Source: Alligator mississippiensis (Eukaryota > Chordata > Crocodylia > Alligatoridae). From it: 64,000 bases of DNA. The notes beneath the pieces are model-generated. The model was not told the DNA's origin. It saw nothing but the letters and a program-made list of their open reading frames with translations, and did no database searches. Positions 33,161 through 45,201 of this stretch are shown in pieces (positions within the stretch are counted from its first letter, which is position 1; every line of letters begins with the position of its first letter). The stretch lies in assembly GCF_030867095.1 (NCBI RefSeq), contig NC_081824.1:235502719-235566718 (forward strand), written 5' to 3'. Made by a program: the position numbers and the translations under genes.

Positions 33161-33480
33161 ATGCATAGGCAGTGCACACAGGTGCATGTGCACCCGCTGA
33201 GATTAGTTGTGCCCCCCCGAGATTGGTTGCTACTGCTGCCAGCAGCATCTGCGGGCGGTTGCCGCTCGCTGCTCGCCACCCCCGCTGCCACAGCTGCAGC
33301 CGCCTGTGGGCAGTCCCTGCTCAGCCTGGCCTCACTGCTGACATCACCGTGGTCCCCGCTCGCCACACTTTTTGCTTCAGCCTCCCAGAGCCCGCACTCA
33401 GGCTGCCCTGTGGCTCCTGTCTGCTGCCACCACTGCTGCCACCTCTGCCCCCTGCCCCCACCCCCCCCAAGAGTCAAAGT
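33161..33480. repeat. GC-rich block, probably repeat-derived
   Basis: A GC-rich island of about 320 bp in AT-rich surroundings, dominated by GCTGCTGCC, CCCGCTGCC and CACC words, with modest CpG content. Long frames exist on both strands (128 and 109-128 codons) simply because stops are rare. I see no promoter or coding evidence and no termini, so it may be the GC-rich core of a degraded DNA transposon. Confidence 0.3.
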
Positions 33481-33686
33481 GTAATTCAAGCGCTGTACGC
33501 AATACCTGGACAGAAGCAGCAAGCAGGACCAAAAGAAGCAGCAGTGTCTGCTGGGTAGACAACAGAAATGTTGTGAAACAGGAAGCTGGCTCTTGGCAAG
33601 GGAAGATTGTGATTTCTCCTTACATATCCAGTGTTGTTCCCTGGGGCCCAGGCCTATAGGTTGTCCTAGCTCAAATTGTGCTAAAT

Positions 33687-34271
33687 CAGGGGCAGGGAAT
33701 TATTTCAGGTGGAAGGCCGCATACTGAGTTTTGACAAGTGGTTGAGAGCCGCAAGGGTAACCCTGCCCCTTGACAGTTGCTCCGCCCCCTGGTCGCCATT
33801 TTGTGAGTGGAAGTCCTGCCCTCTAACCCCTGACCTTTGCCACCAGAAGTCCCTCCCCAAACCCCCAGAAGTACTCCTTTTAGCAAGGGGTTTTGCCATC
33901 TCGGAAACAGAAAAATACCAAATTATATTCTAAAAAGTGAACATCTAAAACATTCATTAATTTGATTTCAAAAAAATATGTTTGTCCTGGTTGACACGTG
34001 TTTGTGTAGTGTACATAGAGGTGATTGTATATAACAGCTTACAATGAAGTCTTACTCTTACATATGGGGGAGGGATATAGGTTTGTGGAAGGCTGTGGCT
34101 GTGTGGGTATGCGGGGTGTCGGTGAGGGTGTGGATGTGCCTGTGGATGTGATCTTTGACAGGCAGCCAGCAGCAGATACATATTTTCTAAATTTTTGTGG
34201 GGCCCCGTGAATTGGATAGAATGGCCTGGCAGGCCGTATCTGACCCACAGGCTGTATTTTGCCCACCCCGG
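33687..34271 (+). mobile_element. hAT/Charlie-like element (585 bp)
   Basis: The right end, reverse-complemented, reads CCGGGGTGGGCAAAATACAG and the left end CAGGGGCAGGGAATTATT, recognisable as the CAGGGGTGGGCAAA terminus of Charlie-type hATs. TGCTAAAT (33679-33686) and TACTAAAT (34272-34279) are a 7/8 TSD. Subterminal GGAAGGCCGCA on the left and GGCAGGCCGTATCTGACCC on the right fit the same family. A GT-rich stretch around 34075-34150 is internal. No transposase frame. Confidence 0.75.
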
Positions 34272-34583
34272 TACTAAATGATGCTCTGCCAAACAAGGTA
34301 AATCTTCTTACCTTCTGGTCTCTTCTCTGTCTGGGTCATCAATTTTTGCTTGCAGGAGTATAAAGCTGAAAGTACAAACCTCAGTGCTGAGAAGCAAAGC
34401 CATTAGCAATCTCCTGCCTATCCCCACACCTGGGTCAAAGTTTTTGAACCAGAGAGCCTGATATCAGTCTTTTAGACCCATGCTAAGGCTCCTAATACAA
34501 AAGTCCTTGTTTTTCAGGGGGGGGGTGATCATACACAGCTCCAGTCAAAATCAATGGACCATGCTGCTAGCTTACCAATGCCT
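34272..34583. other. Intergenic DNA, nothing recognised
   Basis: Contains only short frames and a G-run near 34519. Confidence 0.45.
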
Positions 34584-34840
34584 GGGCATGTCTACACAAG
34601 ATGCTACTGCACAATTGTTACTCAGCATTTAGTTAATATTAGTATTAGCAAGTACTAAATGAATGCTCAGTAACTAGAGTTACTGTGCAGAAGCACCAGC
34701 TAATGTCTTTTAGGTAATGCTACTCCACAGTAGCCTATTAATACTGCACAGTAGCATATTAGCATTGTCCATGTTGTAATGCTCTACTGCTCAGTATTTT
34801 TTTGGCTACTGCACAGTCTGCATCTTGTCTAGATGCACCC
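34584..34840. mobile_element. MITE with 21-bp inverted termini (257 bp)
   Basis: The left end GGGCATGTCTACACAAGATGC (34584-34604, one base longer than the core shared) matches the reverse complement of 34820-34840 except for a few substitutions. Inside, TACTGTGCAG, CTACTGCACAG and AGCATATTAGCAT words recur in both orientations. It belongs with the fold-back MITE at 28117. No matching TSD was seen. Confidence 0.6.
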
Positions 34841-36495
34841 CTTGAAATTCAGACCACTTTATTTAGGTGCCTAAATACAAATTTAGGAGCCTGGGCCCAG
34901 GTGCCCCATGGCAAGTAGGTGCCTAAGTCCGTATGAGCTGTAGATAAAATTTAGTCCTGTTCTGAGTCCTGTTTAGCCTTAGCAGTGGGAGGTAGGCACC
35001 CAATACTTTGTGGGGCCTGGGCTCTGAGGTCTTCCTAGCATCCAGCCCTCAGTTCTGAATACTACAAGTAGGACAGTTGCCACCTGGCTTTCCAGCAATA
35101 CTCATAGACATGCATTTACACTTACAACTGAGCAAAGAAACAAACCAACAGCCCAAACTCATCCTCCAGAGGCCATCTCTAATCATACTGCTTTTGTCTT
35201 GGTTTGGCAAGAGTGACCTTAAGAGTATTCTGTGTTATTTTTTGGCTTAAAGCAAAGATCTTGTTTTTCCACACAAGATTCAGTAATAAACATCAGGACT
35301 TGCTGTTAGTATGGTGAGAATGCTAACATGCACAAATTAAAAGTAAAACCCTTCCCATAGCCGCAGACCACAAGATGTTGGTGATCCTTGGTATTATCCT
35401 CTTATTTAGCAAAACATTCTCACTGCTGAAAAAGACACACAATCTAATTAACCACTAACAATAACACTGGATGTGAGAGACAATTGTTTGTTTTCTCTGG
35501 ACAGTAACTTGTTCCATATGGTCCTTTAAATTGTGTTGAATGTTAAACCCTTTAGGTCTGCCTATTATTTCTTCAGAATGACCTCCTCAATTTAGCCTGC
35601 TTTCTGAAGGCAAGCTAATTGAAACAAGGTTCTGAAAGCACTTCGTTATCCAGCATTTGTGCTCAGTTCAAGAGCAGGAAGGAAACTCCAGTTTGCTCCA
35701 TCTAACACTGAATTAGAAGAGTTTTGCTTTCCTTCAGTTTTTCAGAATAGTGATGTTTGCTACAGCTCTGCTGCTGTTTCTGAGAGTTTTCAGACAAGAG
35801 CCTTGTACAACTTGAAGGTTCTGGCTTAGGGGAAAATCAAAGTCCCCACTGAAAAATGTTAACTTCCAGCATGTACCTTTGCTGCGTGTTTTCCCACAAT
35901 GTAGCAAAGTCTGGTCACTGTGGAAACCTTAACATAAGTGCCCATTCCATTTTTATATATATATCAGTAGACAGCAGAATGAGGACCAGAACTACTTGGT
36001 AATTACTGGGCAAAAGACTTTGAAAAGACAGTTATAGTCTTTTTAAAATGCTAACAGAAAAATAAAACTGATGTAATTGACTTTAATTATTTTTCATAAC
36101 TTTTCTCTACAGCTAACAATTTCATCCGCATTTTTCCTACAGTAAGAACTGTCATACCCACTTTTAATGAAGCCCATAGGAAATGAAAATAACTAAGAGT
36201 GCCTTGTTAAGAGCCTTGCAGCAGGAAACCCAATTTTACTCTATTTATTCTTTTTTGCTACCATCTAGGTTCAGCAAAGTGAGATACCACAATAGATTCT
36301 AGCCTCATATGCCTGCATCTGTCCCACATGAGGGCTTATAGATGGTATCTTCCAGGAAGTAAATGCTTAAGTAATTTATTTCATTCAGAAATATTTTAGT
36401 CAAAATAGTTTGAAAAAAAATTAATCCACTGGAGAAAATCTAACTCTAACTTACCTAGTTGAAGAGGTCTGTGTCTGAGTCTGGCCAGCTTGGAT
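34841..36495. other. Intergenic DNA with an ancient TTAGGTGCCTAA-type repeat
   Basis: About 34860-34930 contains TTTAGGTGCCTAAATAC and GTAGGTGCCTAAGT, hallmarks of an old amniote repeat also glimpsed near 58470. The rest is AT-rich with no exon. Confidence 0.4.
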
Positions 36496-36697
36496 CATAG
36501 GCCGCAGAAAGGGGTAGGCCACCCAGGCCTGGCCTGACTACCTTTTAGCACATTAATTTATATAACCCACAAATGTGCAATTGTCATTCCGGTTAAAACT
36601 GTATAGCTATTTTTTTAACTGCATAGCTAGCTAAATTAATGTGCTAAAAGTTGGTCAAGCCATGGCCCAGGTGGCCCACCCCTTTCCGCAGCCTATG
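36496..36697. mobile_element. Near-complete palindromic MITE (202 bp) with 8-bp-type TSD
   Basis: About 65 bp at each end are inverted copies: CATAGGCCGCAGAAAGGGG (from 36496) against CCCCTTTCCGCAGCCTATG (ending 36697), continuing through GTGGCC(C/T) blocks to TTTTAGCACATTAATTTA and TAAATTAATGTGCTAAAA. Only a short centre is unpaired. The flanks GCTTGGAT (36488-36495) and GCTGGATT (36698-36705) agree apart from a one-base indel. Non-coding. Confidence 0.75.
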
Positions 36698-36705
36698 GCT
36701 GGATT

Positions 36706-38313
36706 GAAATTATTTTACAAATTCAGAAATAAACAGCACCCTCCAAGTATAATGCACAACCTGGATTATAACCTTACACTTCCTCACTAATAAACACATA
36801 ATGCAGCATGCTCAGAATCTGCGCAAATAACTTGATCTTGTGTATTTGCTGATGTCACTGAGTTATGTTCCAGGATCTATAGTATAGGATGAGGGAGAGT
36901 AATGTGTGGTATACAGCAAGCTTCCTTATCAGAGAAAAGAAGAAAGTTCTTTGTAGAAGTCCAGCCTGTCACTGACACTTGAAATATTCCATATGGGCAT
37001 TAGGTAAAGGTTAAAAGATCTCTTATAACTGGATATTTCTATGCTCTTAAGAGTGCAGGGTGTCAAGCCTACCCATCCACTGTTCCTTTTGAAACTCTGT
37101 CTTCTTAGTTTTGTGTTTGTTTTAATCTAGAATGTAGCATTATAGATGGATCTAGTGTGATGTGCTCTCTAGAGAACTGTATCTGCCTATTACCCATGAT
37201 GCAAGGAGTTCATATATTGCCCTCTATTGGCAAGGTCTCAGATCACAATGGAATATTGGAATATTGGCATTTTTAGATTTCTGAAATGTGTGTACAAGAG
37301 AAATGGCATTTGACAGTGATTGGCTGCTAATTGCTTTACTGATTTCAATTATAAAAAATAATGACTGAATTCTTATTTATTAAGGATAAATAATTCTGTT
37401 GCACCACTTCTACTTAAGATTTCACATTTACCAATTTGGGAGGAAAATATGCATTTTTTTTAAATATACCTGTTGATCAAGCAATGTCTATGTTATTAAC
37501 AGTTTTCAGACCCAGCCCATATTTACAGGCTTCCTATTAAACATTTATGAAAAGGAATAAAATCAGAAGACATAGAGACCAATGCTATGTGGAATTTCAA
37601 ATGGAAAGATCAGTTAAATAAATAGAGAAGGAATTTTTGCCTTATTTTAAGTTAATTTCAGCCAAGAACCTCTGTAATAAAAACATAAATTTAAAAATAT
37701 TATCTTAAAATTTACTGTAATTCCCAATAATAATCTCACAACCATGTCACTAGACATGAGGGATTTATATTGAGATATGTAAAAAGGAGGCAAACTCAAC
37801 ACCTATCCAATGCCCATTATATAGTATAGTGGAAAAGGTGATATGACTGCCTTCTCAAATCACAGGAAAACTAAAACAGCATCCTGATTCTTGCCATTAG
37901 CAGCTACCAACTAACATTCTACTTCCAGTGCAGAAATACTAGAAATATAAGCATGCAACATCCTAGCCCTGGGTAAAAATGCAAAATGGTCTTTATAACA
38001 TTACCCCAATTCAGATATTCTTCCCTTTCCAAAATAATCACCTTCTGAGTGGAAAGTTCACACAGCTGGTCTTTATCTTAAGGTCAATATTTTTCAGACC
38101 TCTGAATAAAAACTGTATCTATTTTGAGTGATAAGGGTAAAGAAAGACTATTTACTCTTTGCAGGAAAACTTTTTTGTGACATTTACATTTCTCAACTAG
38201 TACAAAAATGGCTGATCCTTTAGGGAGTTCTTTTTATTAGAACAGATAGAAATTTAAATACTGGATTTCCTTGAGAATTGTTCAGCCCTTTAGCGATCTC
38301 CCCACAAACCCTT
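36706..38313. other. AT-rich intergenic DNA, nothing recognised
   Basis: No frame longer than 60 codons was noted and no repeat family was identified; possibly single copy. Confidence 0.45.
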
Positions 38314-39271
38314 AGGCTAGGGACAGACATTACACATAAACCAGCTTAAGTGATCAGAAACTGGTTTAAACCTGTAACAGAACAGATGTTCCGTCCATAT
38401 AAACCAGTTTGAAAATGACTGAAACCGGTTTTAGATAAACCTGGCTGAATGTAGTATCAGACTTAACTGATTTGGCCAAACCAGTTTATGCGATGTCTGT
38501 CCCAGACCCCTTGCTGGTTTAAGTTAAATCAGAGTCCCCCAGCATCCCGGCATGCTCTCTGGGCTGGGTGGGGCTCTCTGCTCTACAGCAGTGCTGGCCC
38601 CTCCCCTCTGCTCCCTGGCTGGAGCTCGGCACAGACTTGCAGGCACAGCAGGGTCTGCTGGCTTCCCCATGCTCCCCTCTCTCCCCTCCTCACCACTCGC
38701 TACTTAAGCAGAGATCCCTTCCTCCTATCTGCCACAGCACAGGCCATTGCCAGCATGTGGTATGCTAGGTAATGCCAAGAGGTGTCTGTGTGTTTGTCGC
38801 TCTCCAATTTAACTAGGACAGGCAGACTAAACAGTGCTGGTTTAGGGCTTTTGGAGCTGACAGGTCAGCTGGTAAGCTGTTTAAGAAGTTTGAAGTAATG
38901 GGGAGAAGCCATTGTTTTGCTAATTGGGTGATAAATACTGTTATCAGCTCTCCCCCCCCCCCCAACTTGCGTTTGCTGCAGACAATTTGAGGAAGCAGGG
39001 AGAGAGATTGAAAAGCAGGCAGACATCCTTAATGAGAGAGTCCTGCAGGGGCCTGTCCATGCCCCGCTCAGCTCAGCTCCCTGCAGAAGGGAAGGAAGGG
39101 CTGCTCTAGTGCCCCCAGCTTCTAGACTGAGCCACTGCAGTCATGTGCCTGAATTTCCTTAGTCCAGAGAGAATGTCCAGTTTCAAACCAGTTCAGCCTA
39201 GTCAGGTTAGACTAACCTGCAAAGATTGAATCAATTCAGGCTCAGGCTTTTTGAATGTCTGTCCCTAGCCT
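38314..39271. mobile_element. DNA transposon with perfect 18-bp TIRs (958 bp)
   Basis: AGGCTAGGGACAGACATT (38314-38331) is exactly inverted at 39254-39271. Subterminal AAACCAGTTT / AAACTGGTTTAAACC words recur. The centre is GC-rich and carries a poly-C run near 38951. The truncated relative at 2957-3632 confirms it as a dispersed family. No TSD is obvious. The 94-codon frame at 38488-38772 is in the GC-rich centre and is not a transposase. Confidence 0.75.
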
Positions 39272-39390
39272 TGAGGACGTGATCCCTAGCCCATGAAATC
39301 AATTAAATTTGGCTTCCAGGGGAAATGTCTTTGTCTTGGGTTTAATAGGCTTTGGATAAAGCTCTAAATGGGTATACCTCAGTCCTCTAT

Positions 39391-39862
39391 GGGCACATCT
39401 ACATGTGAAGTTAGTGAGCCTGACTCAACTCCAACGTATTTCTCTCCAGAGTTTATTGTTCCTGGGCGTAGCATTTATGCGTGGGCCCAGGACTGCAGCA
39501 TGTTTAGCTGGGGACCCAGGGGGTCAGCCTACTAGTCCAGAGCTGCTCCACCCTGGCTCAACATGCTAGGGAGGGTCTAGCTGGGGCATAAAATTGCTAC
39601 AGTGCAGGGCTAGCTGGCAGGCACCCCCCACACTGTAGCACCTTTGTGCCCCAGCCAGCCCATGTCAGCATCTACATGTATGTTGCAGTGCACTAAACTC
39701 CACCATAGGATAGTACTTGTGTCAGGCAGTACTATCCTACAAAGGAGTTAATTAATTTAAGGCCACCTAATAGTGCCACACATGTAGATGGTGAGTCTTT
39801 ACTGTGGAGCTAATTAGTCAACTCTGCAGTAAAGTGCATGTGTAGCTACATCTAGTGTGTGG
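39391..39862 (+). mobile_element. MITE related to 13878-14184
   Basis: It begins GGGCACATCTACATGTGAAG and ends near GTAGCTACATCTAGTG, an imperfect inverted terminus. Internal blocks CCTTTGTGCCCCAGCCAG and GTCAGCATCTACATG match 13878-14184 in reverse complement. Two inverted pairs are visible: TAGGATAGTACT...AGTACTATCCTA at about 39706-39740, and TTTACTG...CAGTAAA at about 39798-39833. Confidence 0.6.
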
Positions 39863-40598
39863 CATATGCCTTGTTATATGAAAATGTTTGAATGTATACC
39901 AGTATGCAAGTAGTCTATAATTTTTGTTCCTGTTGATAAGATCATGCATGATTTAGACCTTCCTAACTTAAAAATAGCCAGATTGATTATTTTTAAATAT
40001 GCTTTGATGCCTAAACTTGGAGGAATGGTATCAAACAGGACAGGTTTGGAAAAGTTTGAAAATCCACTACCATGCAGGTTTCCTGGGAAACTTCTATCCT
40101 CACTGATAGGAAGGTACCTAAATTCCTTTCTTAAAAACAGACAGGTTGGTTATCTTGACACATGTCTGGATGCTTGGACTTAGAAGAATGTTACAAAACA
40201 GGACAGAGTTGAAAATTGTAACCTTAATAATTTCAGGGGTTTTCAAGTTCAAGCTCCCATGGCTCTTTTTGTTTTATACCTTCATAACTGATCTTTGCCA
40301 TGACTTTTATTTGACATATCTTGCCTTTTTTTCCTGCCTGCAATTTAGCTGCAGACTTAGATTACTATTAATTCCTTCCTTACTTGCATAAATTTCAGCC
40401 TTCAGATTGCTCACAAAATGCTTATTTTGGCCCGGTTCTGTGAAGACTTATCCATGAGGTTAACTTTATACACATGAGTAATCCCACTGGCTTCAAATAA
40501 AGTTAAGCACTTGTATAACTTGTAATAGAATTGGGATTTCTGAATATACCTTTGATGGGTCACTCTGAGCCATACATTGTGCATCAGGTTGCCTATAT
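39863..40598. other. Intergenic DNA with one ancient palindromic repeat
   Basis: About 40425-40530 (CGGTTCTGTGAAGACTTATCC, ACACATGAGTAATCCCACTGG, AAAGTTAAGCACTTGTATAAC) is an ancient amniote palindrome with 'gagtaatcccattgacttcaa'-like centre. The short frames 39944-40391 have no domain. Confidence 0.4.
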
Positions 40599-40809
40599 CA
40601 GGGGTGGTCAACTTGCAGCATGCATGCCAGAAGTGACACAGGCATGTGTGGCAAATGACAGATCAGGGAGGAAATAGACAGCACAGCAATAGATAGGGCA
40701 TGAAACAGAAAGCAGAGTAGCAGGTCAAGCAGAGAAGGAGTATCAGAGAGGCATTCAGGGAGGGCACAGGGCTAATTTGTGACATGTGCCAAAAGGTTGG
40801 CCCTTGCTG
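40599..40809 (+). mobile_element. hAT-like MITE, 'GGTGGTCAAC' family, copy 3 (211 bp)
   Basis: It starts CAGGGGTGGTCAAC and ends GTTGGCCCTTGCTG, the cleanest termini of this family. The flanks GCCTATAT (40591-40598) and ACCTAAAT (40810-40817) agree at 6 of 8. The interior shares the AGGGAGGAAATAGACAGCACAG / AAACAGAAAGCAGAG block with 30021-30358. Confidence 0.7.
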
Positions 40810-40817
40810 ACCTAAAT

Positions 40818-43800
40818 CATGATGTTCTTATTACTCTCTAACTGGACAAAGTGTGGAATATGAAATATATCAATAAGATGCAGAAAACATTTCTGGCACA
40901 AAACTTTCTGCCAGCACAAATTCACACAAGCTTTCATGTGATATTTGCTTTCCACCCACATTCGTGTGAACTCAAAGGCACTACTATGAATGTCCATGGA
41001 AAAATAGAAAGAAAATGGTTGAAGAGAGAGTCCGTTGACTGTGAACCCAGAATAAATGTTGATGAGCAGAGCTATCAAAAGTGTCAGAGCTCCCAAATAA
41101 AAGAGTGCTGGTGCCCCAGGCTGAAGAATCATTCACTGAAGAAATTCACCAATCATTTCAAATCACCTAAAAATGAGACAATTTTGCAGTCCACTTTCAG
41201 GCAACTCATATTTACAAAGGAGAGGAAACACTTAGACAAATATTTTGTTGCTATGCATTCATCTCACTCTCCTCTGAGAGTTCCAAAATAGAGAGTCCTT
41301 GATCTCCCACCTATCTACAAAATATTCCTGGCCACATGACCACCTTGGAGGATAGGGTGTGGGGAAAAGGATTGGAGGCCATGGAACTGGGCAAGGGTGA
41401 CTGGGGAGCATCTTGGGTAAGAGAGTGACCTGTGCTACCCTGTGCTGTGAACCCTGCTTCATATTTCCCTGGGGCCAGGTGACCTCATACACCTCTTGTG
41501 TAGTACTGAATTTAAAAAAACTAGTGTTTCAGCTAAAGTTTCCAGCACCAGGACTATAAAGTGTTTAACACAGGAGATAATTACTGCCTCAACAACTCCC
41601 TGGTTTTCCTAAATCTGCCCCTAGCCAGCTCCACTCTTGATGTTCTCAGCTGGGTTCCTGTGTCCCTCCTTTATGGAACATGTAGGTAACTTCTGACCTC
41701 CTCTGACCTTCCCCCCTGCCCACTGCTCTAAGCTCCATCCTTAGCTGAGACCCAAGGCAGAGGCAGAGTTATTAAGGCATTTGATTTTTATTATAGAACC
41801 AGTCACAACTTGTACAATGCAATGTATCGTTTTACACATCCACATCCTTTTTCAATGCAATGAATGACATCTAATATTTTCACCCTTACTGTTGTGTGGC
41901 ACTCTGAAACTGAGGCTTACACTATACCCACTCTAGTGTTTGTGTTTGCAGCTGCCCTCAGACGTACTGTAGATGGGTGGGCACTTCCCCTTCTCATATC
42001 AGTGCAGGTGCGCGAAAGCTATGGATGCCCAGATCAGTTGCCACTACTGTTAACCAGCTTGCAGCTGCTGTCTATCTCACATGTGCTGTGTGTGGGCTTT
42101 GGGGGATGATAGGGAAAGTAAGGAGAAAGATGTTTGTGGGAGGAGAGTCTCTACCCCTCTCCCTGTTTAACCCCTTGCTTCCCTGCTCAGCCATATGACT
42201 CCCCCCCCGACACTAGCTTAAGAGCCTATTGCCCACAACTCTACTCCTCCCCTGTCACTCCTTTTAGAAGCCCCAGCTCCTCATCCCATGCTATTGTGAC
42301 CCACTTGCACCTATAGGAGGATGACTCCTCCTCACTCTCCTATCCATGACTCACATCTGTCCACAACATACAGGAAGCAGGAAGCAGCTCAGCTGTGTAT
42401 GAGGCTTTCAGGGGAGCAGCAGCATTCTGCTCTATGTCACCTATCCCTGAGGCAGGACTATGACTTGGTATCTGTTCTTGATGCCCTGACTCTAGACTGT
42501 GACTCATGGCCTATCTCTTGCAAGGGACATGGCTGTGACACACACTGCTCTGTCTCCCAAGGCTCGCTTACAGGCCACCCAGTGAAGGCCTCTCCTTCTA
42601 AGCATTCCATTTGACAATACAAACTTGGAGGAATATGCTGGGGACATAACTTGTATGTGCAGAGGGATGCTGGCCTGCAGTGGAGCATGGAGGCAACAAA
42701 GGGAAGGGGAGGGTGGGGGCTGTGACTCCAGTTCAAGCCCCATATTCTTGTCCCATATCCCTGCTCTCCAGTCTCAACAAGTGTAAACCATGGGCGAACT
42801 CTTACCCATAGACAATAGCATAAAACTGCTCTGCACCTTGAGGAGATGGAAACAATCAGAATGCCACAAGAAATCATTTGGAGAAGCAGAAACTCAGTGC
42901 TGTGAAGCTGATGCTTGCACAAGCCACAGTAGGAAGTGGCTGTCCAGTGGCTTGTGCACAGATAACACAGCAGAGAGCTGGCTGCAGAATATCATTATTC
43001 ATCACATCTTCATCCTGTTTCTCATGGCACCCAGAGTTGTTCCCAAAGCCCCAGGTTTTGGGGTCAGGTGATTGAGTCTGGAGGCAGAACCTCCATTTAT
43101 GTTCTAATAGTAAGGTTATTTGTTCTCTCTTGAGAGGGGAGAAATTTGGAAATGTGATGCCTACAGGTTTAGAAGCTTGGAAGTAATCAAAGAGTCATCG
43201 AAACTTAAAAAAAACCCAACTTCATGATTTTTAAATTAATTTTGTGGATTGCAGGGGCTGAATGAACTACTTCTGAATGCTGGGTGGGCTCTCCTGGAGG
43301 TAGTAGTTACTCATGCTCACCCGCTGTGATGCTCTGTCTCTCTCTAGTGGTGGCTGGACCACCTACAGAAATTGGTGAGACTGCTGCAGCCTTGGGTAAT
43401 AGAGCTGTCTCTCTTATTTGGTGCAGCACAAGCTCATGTTCGTTGAACCACAAGTCCAAGTTGCCATCCCCACTGCAAATGACCCACCCAGGGGCATGTC
43501 ACAATGCATAAATCCATGAACAAGAAGGTTTTCTGTAACACTCTTTTCCCATGTCCTGCCAGAGGTCCAGAGTTGATTCTGCCTGTAGCTCCAATATGTA
43601 GTCTCATATCATTTGCGTTGGTAGTAACCACAGTGATGGGTAGTTTTGCCATATGCTAGGGATGTGCCCCCAAAAAGCAGATTTTCATATATGACTTGAG
43701 TGTTTTTTTACCACAAGGAAAGTAAAACACAAATATCTCTGGCTGTATACAAAATATTGAAATATACAATCCAAAATTCCACAAAGGCACCCACACTCTG

Positions 43801-44130
43801 CTCCAGGAGACCATTCAAAACTCAGGAATCAGAATTCACAGGCACATGAAAGAAAATGGAACTTGAAAGTAGAATTCAGTCTTGTAGACAATGTGGTTTC
43901 ATTTCTCAGAAAACATTCAACATATGTTGTTCATCCTGGGCTTCAGCCTGTTTTCTCCGTTTCCCTTTTTTTAAAATTCTGTTCATGCACAGAGCATCAG
44001 CAGCATTCATTGTCCTATTACTAACTGCTTTGCTCTGCTTTGTACACACGACTTACCCATTTTATTGCACAACAAAGAGGAGAAATATTAGTGTTCATAA
44101 ATATTTAAAGATTTAAAATATCTCAGAGTA
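40818..44130. other. Intergenic DNA, no supported gene
   Basis: The longest frames (146 codons at 40851-41291 plus; 154 codons at 42458-42922 minus) lack recognisable motifs, and their lengths are within what chance gives over 64 kb. No repeat family was recognised with confidence. Confidence 0.4.
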
Positions 44131-44290
44131 CAAGGCATTGCATACACACCTGGTAAGAGACAGTCTGTGCCCATAAGAGCTCCTGGTCCAAATAGTCAAG
44201 GCTGACAAGAAGCAGGAGAAACAGGGTATTTTTATCCCAGTTTAGCAGATGGGAAACTGGGCCATGGAGATTAGGAATCATGTTCCACTG
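44131..44290 (+). repeat. Ancient SINE remnant
   Basis: CAAGGCATTGCATACACACCTGG, AGAGACAGTCTGTGCCC, AAGAGCTCCTGGTCC, and ATCCCAGTTTAGCAGATGGGAAACTG follow the same SINE order as 58285-58590. A CR1 begins just to the right. Confidence 0.5.
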
Positions 44291-44325
44291 GGGTCAGTGG
44301 AAGCTTCACCACTGTCTACAGAGGA

Positions 44326-45201
44326 TTCATAGATTCATAGATCTCATAGATGCTAGGGTCAGAAGGGACCTCAACAGATCATTGAGTCTGACCCCCTGCC
44401 TAGGCAGCAAAGCGTGCTGGGGTCAGAAGACCCCAGTCAGATGCCTATCCAGCCTTTTCTTAAAGACCCCCAAGGTAGGGGAGAGTACCACCTCCCTTGG
44501 AAGCCCGTTCCAAATTTTGACCACCCTTACTGTGAGGAAGTTTTTCCTGATGTCTAGCCTAAATCTGCTCTCTGTCAGTTTGTGACCATTGTTCTTTGTT
44601 ACCCCAAGAGTCGCCCTGGTGAACAGAGCATCTCCAATCCCCTGCTGTGTCCCCCTAATGAATTTGTAGGCAGTCACAAGATCACCTCTCATTCTTCCCT
44701 TGTGGAGGCTGAAGGGGTCCAGGTCCCCTAGTCTGTCCTCATAGGGCTTGTCCTGTAAGCCCCTAACCATACGAGTGACCCTCCTCTGGACCCTCTCGAG
44801 TCTATAAACATCCTTCTTGAAATACGGTGCCGAAAACTGGATGTGGTACTCCAACTGCGGTCTGACCAATGCCGCATAGAAGAGAAGTATCACCTCCTTG
44901 GATCTATTTGTCATGCATCTGCTGATGCACGATAAAGTGCGGTTAGCTTTGCTGATGATTTCATCACACTGATGACTCACGTTCATCTTGGAGTCCACTA
45001 TGACTCTGATATCCCTTTCTGCTTCTGTGCTGCTGAGAGGGTCACTTCCCAGCCAGTAGGTGTGCTGGATATTTTTGTGTCCTAGGTGCAGCACTCTGCA
45101 CTTGTCCTTGTTTTACTGCATCCTATTGTGTAGTGCCCACTTTTCTAACCTGTCCAGATCTGCCTGCAATTGTTCCCTACCCTCCGGAGTGTGCACAACA
45201 A
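44326..45201 (-). mobile_element. 5'-truncated CR1 LINE with RT C-terminal frame
   Basis: The minus-strand 3' end (ATGAATCTATGAATCC) lies near 44326, with GGTCCCTTCTGACCC upstream. The 223-codon frame 44423-45094 encodes the CR1 thumb/C-terminal region: STEAERDIRVIVDSKMN, CISRCMTNRSKEVILLFYAA, RPQLEYHIQF, VQRRVTRMVRGL and FRLDIRKNFLTVRVVKIWN. The frame upstream of 45094 is closed by a stop and homology fades at about 45201, so the RT catalytic core is absent. Middle age compared with the other CR1s. Confidence 0.9.

Noticed and set aside
33136..33558. GC-rich block at 33.2-33.5 kb as a second CpG island
   Set aside because: It is short, with modest CpG and many GCTGCTGCC/CCCCCAC words, and lacks donors. 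It looks repeat-derived.
40851..41291. 146-codon plus-strand ORF
   Set aside because: No domain, signal or splice context. One open frame of this length is expected by chance in 64 kb read in six frames.
42458..42922. 154-codon minus-strand ORF
   Set aside because: No recognised motif, and a shorter frame overlaps it in another phase. Likely chance.
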